Shown here: piece by piece, positions 33,601 to 42,532 of the stretch
Layout: every line of letters starts with the position of its first letter
How positions within the stretch are numbered: the first letter of the stretch is position 1
From: Rugamonas fusca
GTDB lineage: Bacteria; Pseudomonadota; Gammaproteobacteria; Burkholderiales; Burkholderiaceae_D
DNA: 64,000 nt
Assembly: GCF_014042365.1 (NCBI RefSeq)
Contig: NZ_JACEZS010000023.1
Span: 34,009 to 98,008, forward strand
Direction: 5' to 3'
Program-made: the position numbers and the translations under genes
Notes under the pieces: model-generated
The model's database searches: none
What the model was told of the DNA's origin: nothing
The model's input: only the letters and a program-made list of their open reading frames with translations

Positions 33601-34184
33601 GGGTAGTCCTCCATCTGGCTCGCCAGCAATTCCTTCAATTTGTGGCGCGCGTGAAACATGCGGGTCTTGACCGTGTTGACAGGGCAACCTACCACGTCTG
33701 CGATCTCCGCGTAGCCCATCTCATGGTCGTAGGTGAGCACCATCACCACCTGCTGCGCCAGCGGCAAGCGGGCCAGCGCCCGCTCCAGCACTTGCCGCAA
33801 CTGGCGTCCCTCGAGCAGGTGGTCCGGCTCCAGCGCCGGGCCGGCCGGGTACGACTCGGGGTCCGATTCGAGCGGCGCATCGCTGCCGCGCAAGCCCTTG
33901 AGCGCCTTGCGGTAGGCGATCGCGAAGATCCAGGTGGACACTTTGCAACTGCCATCGTAACTGGCCGCCTTTTGCCACACCACCAGCATGGTGTCGTTGA
34001 TGACTTCCTCGATCAATGGCACGCTGCGCACCATGCGGCCCAGGAAACGGCCCAGGCGGGGGAAATAGGCGCGGTACAGCTGCTCGAACGCATGCCGGTC
34101 GCCGGCCACGATACGGGCCAGCAAGATCGCCTCGTCGCCGCCGGCGCCGGTCATGTGTCCGTCCAGATTCCGTCCCTCCCGCAT
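33597..34184 (-). CDS. ECF-type RNA polymerase sigma factor
   Basis: A 195-residue ECF sigma factor. Region 2 covers AFEQLYRAYFPRLGRFLGRM through VINDTMLVVWQKAASYDG and FAIAYRKALKGLR; region 4 covers RLPLAQQVVMVLTYDHEMGY, AEIADVVGCPVNTVKTRMFHARHKLK. The start at 34184 has an excellent AAGGAGA site 6 bases upstream. It heads a four-gene operon (sigma, anti-sigma, subtilase, porin) and its stop overlaps the anti-sigma start. Release from the anti-sigma factor would direct transcription of its regulon, probably including its own operon. Confidence 0.93.
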   Translation of the reverse strand: MREGRNLDGHMTGAGGDEAILLARIVAGDRHAFEQLYRAYFPRLGRFLGRMVRSVPLIEEVINDTMLVVWQKAASYDGSCKVSTWIFAIAYRKALKGLRGSDAPLESDPESYPAGPALEPDHLLEGRQLRQVLERALARLPLAQQVVMVLTYDHEMGYAEIADVVGCPVNTVKTRMFHARHKLKELLASQMEDYP

Positions 34185-34204
34185 CGTCGCTCTCCTTGGT
34201 CGCC

Positions 34205-34234
34205 TGTATATGCCACAAGGCAGCACCAAGGTTC
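34205..34234 (-). promoter_or_regulatory. Possible ECF-type promoter of the sigma operon
   Basis: On the minus strand GAACCTT (34228-34234) resembles ECF -35 elements and is followed 17 bases later by TATACA (34205-34210), 20 bases before the sigma start. The -35 match is better than the -10 match. Autoregulation is typical for ECF operons, but this site is only a candidate. Confidence 0.3.
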
Positions 34235-34315
34235 TACGCCGGCACCGCGCCAACGACCAGGCCATGCTATCACCACGCCCTGGCACGATCCGCTAATTAA
34301 CTGTCGCGAAATAAC

Positions 34316-34332
34316 AGTGACATGCCGTCACT
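34316..34332. promoter_or_regulatory. Inverted repeat in the sigma/diguanylate cyclase divergent region
   Basis: AGTGAC-ATGCC-GTCACT forms a 6-bp perfect dyad midway between the divergent ECF operon and the diguanylate cyclase gene. It could be a regulator site for either; no regulator can be named. Confidence 0.3.
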
Positions 34333-34394
34333 ATTCTCGTACAGTGAACGCCAGGCACCAGGCTGAGCAAAACAATCACAACGAGGCATCCGCC

Positions 34395-36335
34395 ATGAGC
34401 GAACCGCACACCGCATCCGCCCCCGACAAGCCCCTGTTTCAATACTATGCCGCCATGACGTGGCTGCTGGCTTTTCTCGCCTGCCTCTACGTCGGCAGCA
34501 GCAGCTTCCGGGTCTACCAGCACAAACGGCAGCTGGAACAACAGATCGCCCAGCAGCTGCAAAACGTGGCGCTCAGCGCCCGCCGTTCGCTGGGACTGCA
34601 ATTGTCGCAGCTGGTGACGACCGAGAACATGATCGCCGACGCGCTCGCAGATCATTTGCCGCCCGACCTGGCCAGCGCCAGCGGCCGCCAGGTGGCCACC
34701 CTGCAGGCGCTGCTGACGCGGGAAGCGGCCGGCAACGACGATATCGAACTGCTGGGCGTGGCCGACCGCGATGGCCGGGTGCTGTTCATGTCGAACAATG
34801 TGACCACCGTGCACGAGGGCGACCGGATCGACGTGTCCGCCCTGCGCGGCGCGCGCGCGCCGGCGACGGCGATCGATATCTACCAGGGCGGCCCCCGGTC
34901 GGCCTGGCCCAGCGGCTTTGTCGTGACGCGCCCCGTGCGCGGGGCGGACGGCCTGCCGCGCGCCTTCGTGTTCGCCCTGCAAAGCCACGATGCCTTCCAG
35001 CGCCGCCTGAAGGAAATGGAACAGGCCGGCTTCTCGCTGGGCCGCCACAGCGTGGTGGCCATGATCCAGGTGGCCGGCAACCGGCTGGCGTTCCGCTATC
35101 CGATGGCCGACGCCATCATCGGCGCCCCCGTCCCGCCCATCGCGCGCCAGCCGTTCGGCGACCAGCCGCAACTGGCCTACTGGATCTCGCCGTATGACCA
35201 CATCAAGCACCTGGTCTATGAGCTGCCATTCGCCAACGGCGCCTACCTGTTGCGGGTCGAGGCGGCCGAGCTGGACTTCCTGGCCCCCTGGTACGCGGAA
35301 CTGGTGTTGAGCGGCGTCAGTACCCTGCTGCTGCTGACGGCGCTGGCGCTGCTGCTGCGGCTGGTGCGCCAGGGCGCGCGCCAGGCGGCCCAGCTGCAAT
35401 TTGACAAGGAGCAGCTCGACATCGGCGCCCGTGCCATGGGGCGCCTGATCGCCACCGCCCCCGTGGCCCTGGCCCACGTGCGGCTCGACGATGGCTTGCT
35501 GCTGCGCGCCAATCCCGCCTTCGGCCACCTGTTCGGCGCCATGCCGGGCGAGCAGCTGAAAGTGGCCGAATCGCTGTTCGCCGATGCGGCCGTATGGCGC
35601 GAACTGTGCGCCGGCGCCCGGCTGGCCGGCGCGGCCGAGGGGCGCAGCATGGAAGTGACGCTCAACGCGAGCGAGGGCACGCGCCACGCGCTGGTGTCGG
35701 TGGCGCCGCTGCCATCGAAGCGCGACGAGCCGCGCGAGCTGCTGCTCAGTTTCACGGACACGGAAGCCCAGCACGCGCGCGAGCAGGCGCTGGCCACCAT
35801 CGCCTACACCGACCCGCTGACCCGGCTGGCCAACCGGCGCGCCTTCTTCCAGCAGGCCGACGCCACCTTCGCCACCGCCAGCCGCTACCAGCGCCCGCTG
35901 GCGCTGCTGATGATAGACCTCGACCACTTCAAGCACGTCAACGACACCTATGGCCACGCGGCCGGCGACGCCGTGCTGGTGCGCACGGCCAACTGCCTGC
36001 GCCACAGCGTGCGCCACGCCGACTTGCCGGCCCGCCTGGGCGGCGAGGAATTTGTCGTGCTGCTGCCCGAGACGACGCTGGCCGAGGCGCTGGAGACGGC
36101 CGAGCGCATCCGCAAGACCATCGCACTGTCGCCGCCGGCCGAGTTCGAAGGGCAAGCGATCCCCGTCACGGCCAGCCTGGGCGTGGCCATGATGCGCGGC
36201 GACAGCAAGGGCATCGAAGCCATCCTCAACGAGGCCGACCTGGCGCTGTACGAGGCCAAGGAGACGGGGCGCAACAAGGTGGCCACGGCCGGGATGGCGC
36301 AACAGACGGCGGCGGAGAACACGACGGCCCGCTGA
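34395..36335 (+). CDS. Membrane diguanylate cyclase with periplasmic sensor, PAS and GGDEF domains
   Basis: A 646-residue protein. A membrane helix at about 19-38, a periplasmic dCache-like sensor region (about 40-300), a second helix near 305-330, a PAS-like domain (about 350-465) and a C-terminal GGDEF domain (about 475-635). The active site is GGEEF (ARLGGEEFVVLL), with the substrate-binding DFD-type run DLDHFKHVNDTYGHAAGD. An RxxD inhibitory site is present five residues before it (RHAD), so product inhibition by c-di-GMP is expected. It makes c-di-GMP from two GTP. It is divergent from the ECF operon, with 210 bases between starts, and could answer to the same envelope cues. Confidence 0.92.
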   Translation: MSEPHTASAPDKPLFQYYAAMTWLLAFLACLYVGSSSFRVYQHKRQLEQQIAQQLQNVALSARRSLGLQLSQLVTTENMIADALADHLPPDLASASGRQVATLQALLTREAAGNDDIELLGVADRDGRVLFMSNNVTTVHEGDRIDVSALRGARAPATAIDIYQGGPRSAWPSGFVVTRPVRGADGLPRAFVFALQSHDAFQRRLKEMEQAGFSLGRHSVVAMIQVAGNRLAFRYPMADAIIGAPVPPIARQPFGDQPQLAYWISPYDHIKHLVYELPFANGAYLLRVEAAELDFLAPWYAELVLSGVSTLLLLTALALLLRLVRQGARQAAQLQFDKEQLDIGARAMGRLIATAPVALAHVRLDDGLLLRANPAFGHLFGAMPGEQLKVAESLFADAAVWRELCAGARLAGAAEGRSMEVTLNASEGTRHALVSVAPLPSKRDEPRELLLSFTDTEAQHAREQALATIAYTDPLTRLANRRAFFQQADATFATASRYQRPLALLMIDLDHFKHVNDTYGHAAGDAVLVRTANCLRHSVRHADLPARLGGEEFVVLLPETTLAEALETAERIRKTIALSPPAEFEGQAIPVTASLGVAMMRGDSKGIEAILNEADLALYEAKETGRNKVATAGMAQQTAAENTTAR

Positions 36336-36473
36336 ACGGCGCGGCCAGGGGCCCCACGGGCCAACGCCACATGGACGGCGCGGCGGCGGGCGATCCGCGC
36401 GCCGGATGTGGCAGAATGGCGGCGCCCCACATGGAACAGGCGCCACACCCGGTGTCGCCGCGCAAGGAAACCG

Positions 36474-37223
36474 ATGCAAAAACTCATTTCAGAACTGACC
36501 CGCCTCTATCTCCCGCCGGATGCGCTCCCGGCCAAGGCGCTGGCGCGCCACGCGGCGGGCCAGTCCACCTCACCCGTGCCACTGGCGACCGCCGCCGGCG
36601 GCACGCGCGCCATCGTCCTGCCGTTCGACCAGCAAGCCGGCGAGGAGCCCGGACTATCGTGGCCGCGCCTGTGCGCCGTCGCCAACGCCTTGCAAACGGA
36701 GCTGGGCCTGCCGGCGCCGGCCGTGAGCATTTCCGGCCATGGCTACAGCTTGTGGCTGTCGCTGGAGCAGGTCACGCCGCTGGCCCAGGTCGACACCTTC
36801 CTGTCGCGTCTGCGGCAACATTACCTGCCGGAGCTGGACCAGCCCGGCGCGCCCGTCCCGGCGGCACTGCCGCCGTGCCAGCACCAGCCCAGCGGCACCT
36901 GGGCCGCCTTCATCCACCCGGACCTGGGCGCCGCCTTCGCCGACGAGCCCGGCCTGGCGATGGCGCCGCCGGCGGCCGGCCAGGCGGCCTTGCTGGAAGG
37001 CTTGCACAGCATCAGCCCACAGCAGTTCCAGCACGCGCTGCGCCAGCTCGGGGACATGGCGGCGGCCGCATGCGCCGCGGTCCCGTCGCCTGCGCCGGCG
37101 CCACCGGCGGAGACGGCAACGCCGCCCGGCTTGCTGCTCAAAGATGCGACGCTGGACGACATCGTGCGCTGGCTCCATGCGCGCAACATCGAGCCGACGT
37201 TCCGGCACCTGCTGCCGAAGTAG
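36474..37223 (+). CDS. Conserved hypothetical protein
   Basis: A 249-residue soluble protein without signal peptide or membrane segment. I do not recognise a characterised domain. Features seen are an N-terminal helix (LISELTRLYLPPDAL), a central region with ordered-looking alternation (AVSISGHGYSLWLSLEQV), an Ala/Pro-rich linker (about 195-215) and a compact end LDDIVRWLHARNIEPTFRHL. The start has AAGGAAA 4-10 bases upstream. It is a single gene on the plus strand, converging with the stress-protein gene after 77 bases. Confidence 0.7.
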   Translation: MQKLISELTRLYLPPDALPAKALARHAAGQSTSPVPLATAAGGTRAIVLPFDQQAGEEPGLSWPRLCAVANALQTELGLPAPAVSISGHGYSLWLSLEQVTPLAQVDTFLSRLRQHYLPELDQPGAPVPAALPPCQHQPSGTWAAFIHPDLGAAFADEPGLAMAPPAAGQAALLEGLHSISPQQFQHALRQLGDMAAAACAAVPSPAPAPPAETATPPGLLLKDATLDDIVRWLHARNIEPTFRHLLPK

Positions 37224-37300
37224 CCTGCCGCGCGGGTGCGGGCCCGACGGCCATCGCCGCGCACTCCGGCAGCCGCGTGGCCCCGCTGGCGAGCTGCCCA

Positions 37301-38236
37301 CTAGGACGTCATCCGCTCCCAGCCAGCACGCACTGCATCCTTGAATTTTTCCCAGCGCGATTCGGGATACGAGCGCTGCCACTCCTCCCGCAAGGCCGGC
37401 TCCACCTCGTCCCAGCCGCTGCCCTGGTAGGTGGTGCTGCTGGCCATCGAGGCACCATAGCGATAGGCCGGGTCAAACTCCTGGTAAGTGCCGCCGGTGT
37501 AGGAAAACGTGTCGAGCCAGTGGGCGCGGAAATAGGTATCGTCGCTATCGCCCATCCTGTCGCCGCGCTGGATATTCAAGCTGTCCTGATTGGGATGCGG
37601 ATAGATGCGCGTGGCGCCCCCCGTTTCGCTGCCGCGCTCGGGCAAGGGCACCTCAGGCGTGGCGCGCTGCATCGAACCGGCAGCGGCGCCGCCTTGTTGC
37701 GATGCCTGCCCGGCAGGCGGCACGCTTGACGAGGCCGGCGCCCCCGTCCACGGCGTTGCGCCCGATGCGGACGGCGCCGTGTCGCGTTGCGCCTGCTCGC
37801 CCTGCGGCGCGCCCATGCCGGACTGATGCCATTCCGGAGCGGCGCCGCGCTGGTCAACCTCCTCGCGCGGGCGCTGTTGGCCCATGTCGGCCGGACTGAA
37901 GGCCTGGACGATGGCGGCCGCGCGCTCGGCCTGCTCGCGGCTGGCGGCGTGGACGGTCAGCACCACATGGCCACGCCGGATCGCCTCGGCATACATGCGC
38001 TGGTCGTCGTGTTCCGTGCCGAACAGGCGGCTGAAGAAATGGCGCACGCTGTCGAGCATGCTGTCGTCGGCGGCGCCAGGGCTGGTGGTGGTATCGAATT
38101 GGCGCGCCTCGCCACTGGCGCTGGCGGCGTCGCTCAACTGGATGGTGTGGCTATCGTAGCCGGCGCTGATCAGCGCGTCGCGGGCGTAGTTGGCGTCGGT
38201 GCGGTGTTCGAATACAGCGGCCAAAGTGTGTGTCAT
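37301..38236 (-). CDS. General-stress-like protein with YflT/GSP17M-type N-terminus
   Basis: A 311-residue cytoplasmic protein. Residues 1-90 match the general stress protein 17M/YflT style (VFEHRTDANYARDALISAGY, VVLTVHAASREQAERAAAIV), a small alpha-beta fold. Residues 95-210 are low complexity (Gln, Ser, Ala, Pro). The C-terminus has an acidic and aromatic module (DDTYFRAHWLDTFSYTGGTY, then YRYGASMASS and WDEVEPALREEWQRSYPES) ending in a Trp-rich helix. Such modules recur in betaproteobacterial stress proteins; the function is unknown. The start at 38236 has GGGGAG 8 bases upstream. Confidence 0.72.
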   Translation of the reverse strand: MTHTLAAVFEHRTDANYARDALISAGYDSHTIQLSDAASASGEARQFDTTTSPGAADDSMLDSVRHFFSRLFGTEHDDQRMYAEAIRRGHVVLTVHAASREQAERAAAIVQAFSPADMGQQRPREEVDQRGAAPEWHQSGMGAPQGEQAQRDTAPSASGATPWTGAPASSSVPPAGQASQQGGAAAGSMQRATPEVPLPERGSETGGATRIYPHPNQDSLNIQRGDRMGDSDDTYFRAHWLDTFSYTGGTYQEFDPAYRYGASMASSTTYQGSGWDEVEPALREEWQRSYPESRWEKFKDAVRAGWERMTS

Positions 38237-38409
38237 GGTGTACTCCCCTGAAAAATGGCGGCGCCTGTAGGTGGCGCGGCGAGCGTCTTCCCTTGCCGAC
38301 CCAGTGTACGCTGGTCGCTGCGGCAACAGCGCCTGATTGGTATTCGGGCAATATTCAGTTCCGGGGGAGTGATGCTGATGGTGATGGTGATGCGGGTGTC
38401 GATGAAAAC

Positions 38410-38446
38410 AAAAAACCCGCGCCTCTTGCGAGTACGCGGGTTTTTT
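38410..38446 (-). terminator. Bidirectional terminator after tRNA-Thr
   Basis: AAAAAACCCGCG (38410-38421) and CGCGGGTTTTTT (38435-38446) are a perfect 12-bp inverted repeat with a 13-base loop, giving a GC stem with T-runs in both directions. It lies 10 bases downstream of the minus-strand tRNA. Confidence 0.85.
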
Positions 38447-38456
38447 GCTGAATCTC

Positions 38457-38532
38457 TGGTGCCGCTTGCCGGAATCGAACTGGCGACCTTTTCATTACGA
38501 ATGAACTGCTCTACCAACTGAGCTAAAGCGGC
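38457..38532 (-). tRNA. tRNA-Thr (anticodon CGT)
   Basis: A 76-nt cloverleaf including an encoded CCA. The acceptor stem GCCGCTT/AAGCGGC pairs perfectly, the D arm is GCTC-AGTTGGTA-GAGC, the anticodon loop is TTCGTAA with CGT (reads ACG) and the T loop is TTCGATT. Two stem positions do not pair: G27-A43 at the top of the anticodon arm and A52-C62 in the T stem. The gene is followed by a strong terminator and lies downstream of fbp on the same strand. Confidence 0.93.
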
Positions 38533-38655
38533 GAAGGCCCACATTCTAACAAACAATTCTCCGTATCCGCTAGTCCCCGATGCAAAATAATTTGAGACTT
38601 TGAAAAATTGTCATTGCATCGGGCACGGAATGGACTAAATGGCTGGGCCGGGCGA

Positions 38656-39657
38656 TCAACCCTGATGGTAGCCCGTCACCACCGCCACCTCATCGCGCGA
38701 GCCCAGGAACACGGGCACGCGCTGGTGCAGCTTGTGCGGTTCGATGTCGAGGATGCGCTGCTTGCCATCCGTGGCCGCGCCGCCGGCCTGCTCGACGATG
38801 AAGGCCATCGGGTTCGCTTCGTACATCAGGCGCAGCTTGCCGGGCATGGACGTGTCGCGCAGGTCGGCCGGGTACATGAAGATGCCGCCGCGGTTCAGGA
38901 TGCGGTGCACGTCAGCCACCATCGAGGCGATCCAGCGCATGTTGAAGTTGGTGCCGCGCGGGCCCGTGTCACCGGCCAGCAGTTCTTCCACGTAGCGCTT
39001 GACGGGCGGATGCCAGTGGCGCATGTTGGACATGTTGATGGCGAATTCCTTGGTCTTGGCCGGGATCTGCATATCGCGCTGGGTCAGCACCCACGAACCC
39101 ATCTCGCGGTCCAGCGTGAAGCAGTTCACGCCGTGGCCGGTGGTCAGCACCAGCATGGTCTGCGGGCCATACACGGCATAGCCGGCGGCCACCTGCTTGC
39201 TGCCGGCCTGCATGAAGTCGGCCTCGGTCGGCTCGCCCATGCCTTCGGGCGCCTTGAGCACGGAGAAGATGGTGCCGATCGAGACGTTGACGTCGATGTT
39301 GGAGGAGCCGTCCAGCGGATCGAACAGCAGCATGTATTCGCCCTTCGGATAGCGGTTCGGGATCGGGTGGATCGATTCCATCTCCTCCGACGCCATGGCC
39401 GCCAGGTGGCCGCCCCATTCGTTCGCTTCCAGCAGGATCTCGTTGGAGATGATGTCGAGCTTCTTCTGCACTTCACCCTGGACGTTCTCCGTCTCGGCCG
39501 TGCCGAGCACTTCGCCCAGCGCGCCCTTGCCCACCGAGTGGCTGATGGTCTTGCAGGCGCGCGCGACCACTTCGATCAACAGGCGCAGTTCGGCCGGGAT
39601 CGTGTTGTGCAGTCGCTGTTCTTCGACCAGGTATTGCGTGAGGCTGATGCGTTTCAT
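38656..39657 (-). CDS. fbp: Class 1 fructose-1,6-bisphosphatase
   Basis: A 333-residue cytosolic enzyme of gluconeogenesis that hydrolyses fructose 1,6-bisphosphate to fructose 6-phosphate. Full-length class 1 FBPase: the metal site FDPLDGSSNIDVNVSIG is present, with upstream SEEME and substrate-binding NMRWIASMVADVHRIL and GGIFMYP segments, and the closing LRLMYEANPMAFIVEQAGG. It begins 25 bases after the pepN stop, so pepN-fbp are probably one transcript, an arrangement common in this group. Confidence 0.97.
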   Translation of the reverse strand: MKRISLTQYLVEEQRLHNTIPAELRLLIEVVARACKTISHSVGKGALGEVLGTAETENVQGEVQKKLDIISNEILLEANEWGGHLAAMASEEMESIHPIPNRYPKGEYMLLFDPLDGSSNIDVNVSIGTIFSVLKAPEGMGEPTEADFMQAGSKQVAAGYAVYGPQTMLVLTTGHGVNCFTLDREMGSWVLTQRDMQIPAKTKEFAINMSNMRHWHPPVKRYVEELLAGDTGPRGTNFNMRWIASMVADVHRILNRGGIFMYPADLRDTSMPGKLRLMYEANPMAFIVEQAGGAATDGKQRILDIEPHKLHQRVPVFLGSRDEVAVVTGYHQG

Positions 39658-39682
39658 GGATTCCCTTGCTTGGTAAAGATAA

Positions 39683-42340
39683 TTAATTGGACAGCGCTTT
39701 GCTGATCACTTCCAGCACGTCGTTCGACAGCTTGGCGCACGCGGCCACGCGTTCCAGCGCATGGCGCATATGCACCTGCAGCGCCGGCACGTAACGGCGC
39801 CAGCGGTCCATGCTGCGCGCCAGGCGGGCCGCCACTTGCGGGTTGATCTTGTCGAGCGCGATCACCTGCTCGGCCCAGAAGTCGTAGCCGCTGCCGTCGG
39901 CCGCGTGGAACTGCGGCGGGTTGGCGTTGGCGAAGTTGAACAACAGGCTGCGCGCGCGGTTCGGGTTCTTCAGCGTGAAGGCCGGATGCTGCATCAACTG
40001 GCGCACGGCCGCCACGTTGGTACCAGGGGCCGCGGCCTGCATGGCGAACCACTTGTCGATCACCAGGGCTTCCTGCTCAAAGTCGGCGTAGAAGCTGGCC
40101 AGGCTGGCGCTGGCGTCGGCACCGCTGTGGATCAGGGCCGACAGCGCGGCGGCGCGGTCCGTCATGTTGGTCGCCTGCTCGAACTGCTGGCGCGCCAGCG
40201 CCAGGTCGGCTTCCTGCGGCGCCACCAGCAGGTAGGCCAGCGCCAGGTTCTTGAGCGCGCGCTTGCCGGCCGAGACGGCGTCCGGGCTGTAGGCGCCGGG
40301 AGTCTGGTTGGCGTGGTACTGGGCCAGCAGTTCCTCACGCAGCGCCGTGCCGAGGGTGCGGCGCATGAACTGGCGCGCGCCATGAATCGCTTGCGGATCG
40401 ACCACCGCCACCTGCTCGGCGATGATGGTCTCCGACGGCAGGATCAGGGCCAGCTCGCGGAAGGCCGGGTCCAGCGTGTCGTCCGTCAGCACGTTGCGGA
40501 ACGCGGCGATGAAGGTGTCGTCCAGCGCCAGCGTGTCGCCGGCGGCAACGGCGCTGGTCAGCACCAGCAGGCGTTCCATGGCCAGGCGCTGGCCCGCTTC
40601 CCAGCGGTTCACGGGGTCGCTGTCGTGGCTGAACAGGTGCAGCAGTTCGGCGTCCGTGTAGTCGTATTCGAGCACCACGGGCGCGGAGAAGCCGCGCAGC
40701 AGCGACGGCGTGGGCTTGGCGGCGATGCCCTTGAAGCGGAAGGTCTGCGTGGCCTGCGTCAGTTCCAGCACCACGGTGGTGGGCGCGTGCTTGGGCGAGG
40801 GTGCGCCGTCCAGCCGCAGCGGCAAGTCCTTGCCATCCGCGTCCAGCAAGCCCACGGCCACGGGGATGTGGAACGGCAGCTTGTCGGGCTGGCCGGCCGT
40901 GGCCGGGCAGTGCTGGCTGAGGGTGATCTCGTAGCAGCGCGCGGCCACGTCGTAGCGCGTGCTGGCCGTCACCACGGGCGTGCCGGCCTGGCTGTACCAG
41001 CGCTCGAACTGGGTCAGGTCGCGGCCGTTGGCGTCGGCCATGGCGGCGCGGAAGTCGTCGCATTCCACGGCCTGGCCGTCGTGCCGTTCAAAGTACAGAT
41101 CCATGCCCTTGCGGAAGCCGTCGCGGCCCAGCAAGGTCTGGTACATGCGCACCACTTCGGCGCCCTTCTCGTACACGGTCACCGTGTAGAAGTTGTTGAT
41201 CTCGACGAAGGAGTCGGGCCGCACCGGGTGCGCCATGGGGCCGGCGTCCTCCGGGAACTGGGCCTGGCGCAGCGTGCGCACCTGGTCGATGCGGGTCACG
41301 GCGCGTCCGGTGTCGGTGCCGATCATGTCGGCCGAGAATTCCTGGTCGCGGAACACGGTCAGGCCTTCCTTGAGCGACAGCTGGAACCAGTCGCGGCACG
41401 TGACCCGGTTGCCGGTCCAGTTGTGGAAGTATTCGTGGCCCACCACGGCTTCGATGCCGGCGTAGTCGACGTCGGTCGCCACGCGCGAATTGGCCAGCAC
41501 GTACTTGGTGTTGAAGATGTTCAGGCCCTTGTTCTCCATGGCGCCCATGTTGAAGTCGCCCACGGCGACGATCATGAAGCGGTCCAGGTCCAGCTCCAGG
41601 CCGAAGCGCTCCTCGTCCCAGCGGATCGAGTTCTTCAGCGACTGCATGGCGTAGTCGGTCTTGTCGAGGTTGCCCTCCTCCACCCACACCTGCAGCAGCA
41701 CTTCGCGGCCGGACTGGAGCGTGTAGCGCTCCTCCTGGCACACCAGGCGGGCCGCCACCAGCGCGAACAGGTAGGACGGCTTCTTGAACGGATCTTCCCA
41801 CTTGGCGTAGTGGCGGCCGTCGCCCAGCTCACCTTCCTCGATCAGGTTACCGTTCGACAGCAGCACGGGATAGCGCGCCTTGTCGGCCCGCAGCATCACC
41901 GTGTATTTGGCCATCACGTCCGGACGATCCGGGAAATAGGTGATGCGGCGGAAGCCCTCGGCCTCGCACTGGGTGAAGAAATTGCCGTTCGAGACGTACA
42001 GGCCCGACAGCGACGTGTTCTTCACGGGCGCGCACAGGGATTCGATTTCCAGCACCACCTCGGCCGGCGCCTTGGGGATGGTCAGCGAGGTGGGCGTCAG
42101 GCGATACTGGCTGGCCGCCAGCAGCTTGCCGTTCAGGCGCAACTGCACCAGCTCGATCTCCTCGCCGTGCAACACGATGTCGCGGCCCTTGCTGGCCGGA
42201 TTGCGGTGCATGGTGATGCGGTTGGCGACGATGGTGCGGTCCGGATCGAGGTCGAAGCCCAGTTCGACGGTGTCGACCAGGTAGGCCGGGACGGTGTAAT
42301 CCTTGCGGAAAATGGTCTGGGGGCTGCTGTCTGTGCGCAT
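39683..42340 (-). CDS. pepN: Aminopeptidase N (M1 family)
   Basis: An 885-residue zinc metallopeptidase of the proteobacterial PepN type, the usual length. The exopeptidase motif is GAMEN (FNMGAMENKGLNIFNTKY) and the zinc site is VGHEYFHNWTGNRVTCRDW with the third ligand Glu in SLKEGLTVFRDQEF. It removes N-terminal residues from peptides in the cytosol. The C-terminal helical domain ends PQVAARLARSMDRWRRYVP and so on. I chose the ATG at 42340 (MRTDSS); an upstream ATG at 42367 is unlikely. It is divergent from the DUF4136 lipoprotein gene. Confidence 0.96.
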   Translation of the reverse strand: MRTDSSPQTIFRKDYTVPAYLVDTVELGFDLDPDRTIVANRITMHRNPASKGRDIVLHGEEIELVQLRLNGKLLAASQYRLTPTSLTIPKAPAEVVLEIESLCAPVKNTSLSGLYVSNGNFFTQCEAEGFRRITYFPDRPDVMAKYTVMLRADKARYPVLLSNGNLIEEGELGDGRHYAKWEDPFKKPSYLFALVAARLVCQEERYTLQSGREVLLQVWVEEGNLDKTDYAMQSLKNSIRWDEERFGLELDLDRFMIVAVGDFNMGAMENKGLNIFNTKYVLANSRVATDVDYAGIEAVVGHEYFHNWTGNRVTCRDWFQLSLKEGLTVFRDQEFSADMIGTDTGRAVTRIDQVRTLRQAQFPEDAGPMAHPVRPDSFVEINNFYTVTVYEKGAEVVRMYQTLLGRDGFRKGMDLYFERHDGQAVECDDFRAAMADANGRDLTQFERWYSQAGTPVVTASTRYDVAARCYEITLSQHCPATAGQPDKLPFHIPVAVGLLDADGKDLPLRLDGAPSPKHAPTTVVLELTQATQTFRFKGIAAKPTPSLLRGFSAPVVLEYDYTDAELLHLFSHDSDPVNRWEAGQRLAMERLLVLTSAVAAGDTLALDDTFIAAFRNVLTDDTLDPAFRELALILPSETIIAEQVAVVDPQAIHGARQFMRRTLGTALREELLAQYHANQTPGAYSPDAVSAGKRALKNLALAYLLVAPQEADLALARQQFEQATNMTDRAAALSALIHSGADASASLASFYADFEQEALVIDKWFAMQAAAPGTNVAAVRQLMQHPAFTLKNPNRARSLLFNFANANPPQFHAADGSGYDFWAEQVIALDKINPQVAARLARSMDRWRRYVPALQVHMRHALERVAACAKLSNDVLEVISKALSN

Positions 42341-42532
42341 GGGAACTCGGGTGGGAGGCTGGATCAAGGGGCTATTTTACCAATACCGGACCCGGCGCGA
42401 GACGTTTTGACCTATGGAACGCGGATAAGTTGCAGGTTTCCCCACGGCCGTAACATTCTGTAATAATCATGCGCTAACGATTACTTCGTCATAGACTAAA
42501 CGATGGAACATTCATTGTGGAAGGGTAACGTC

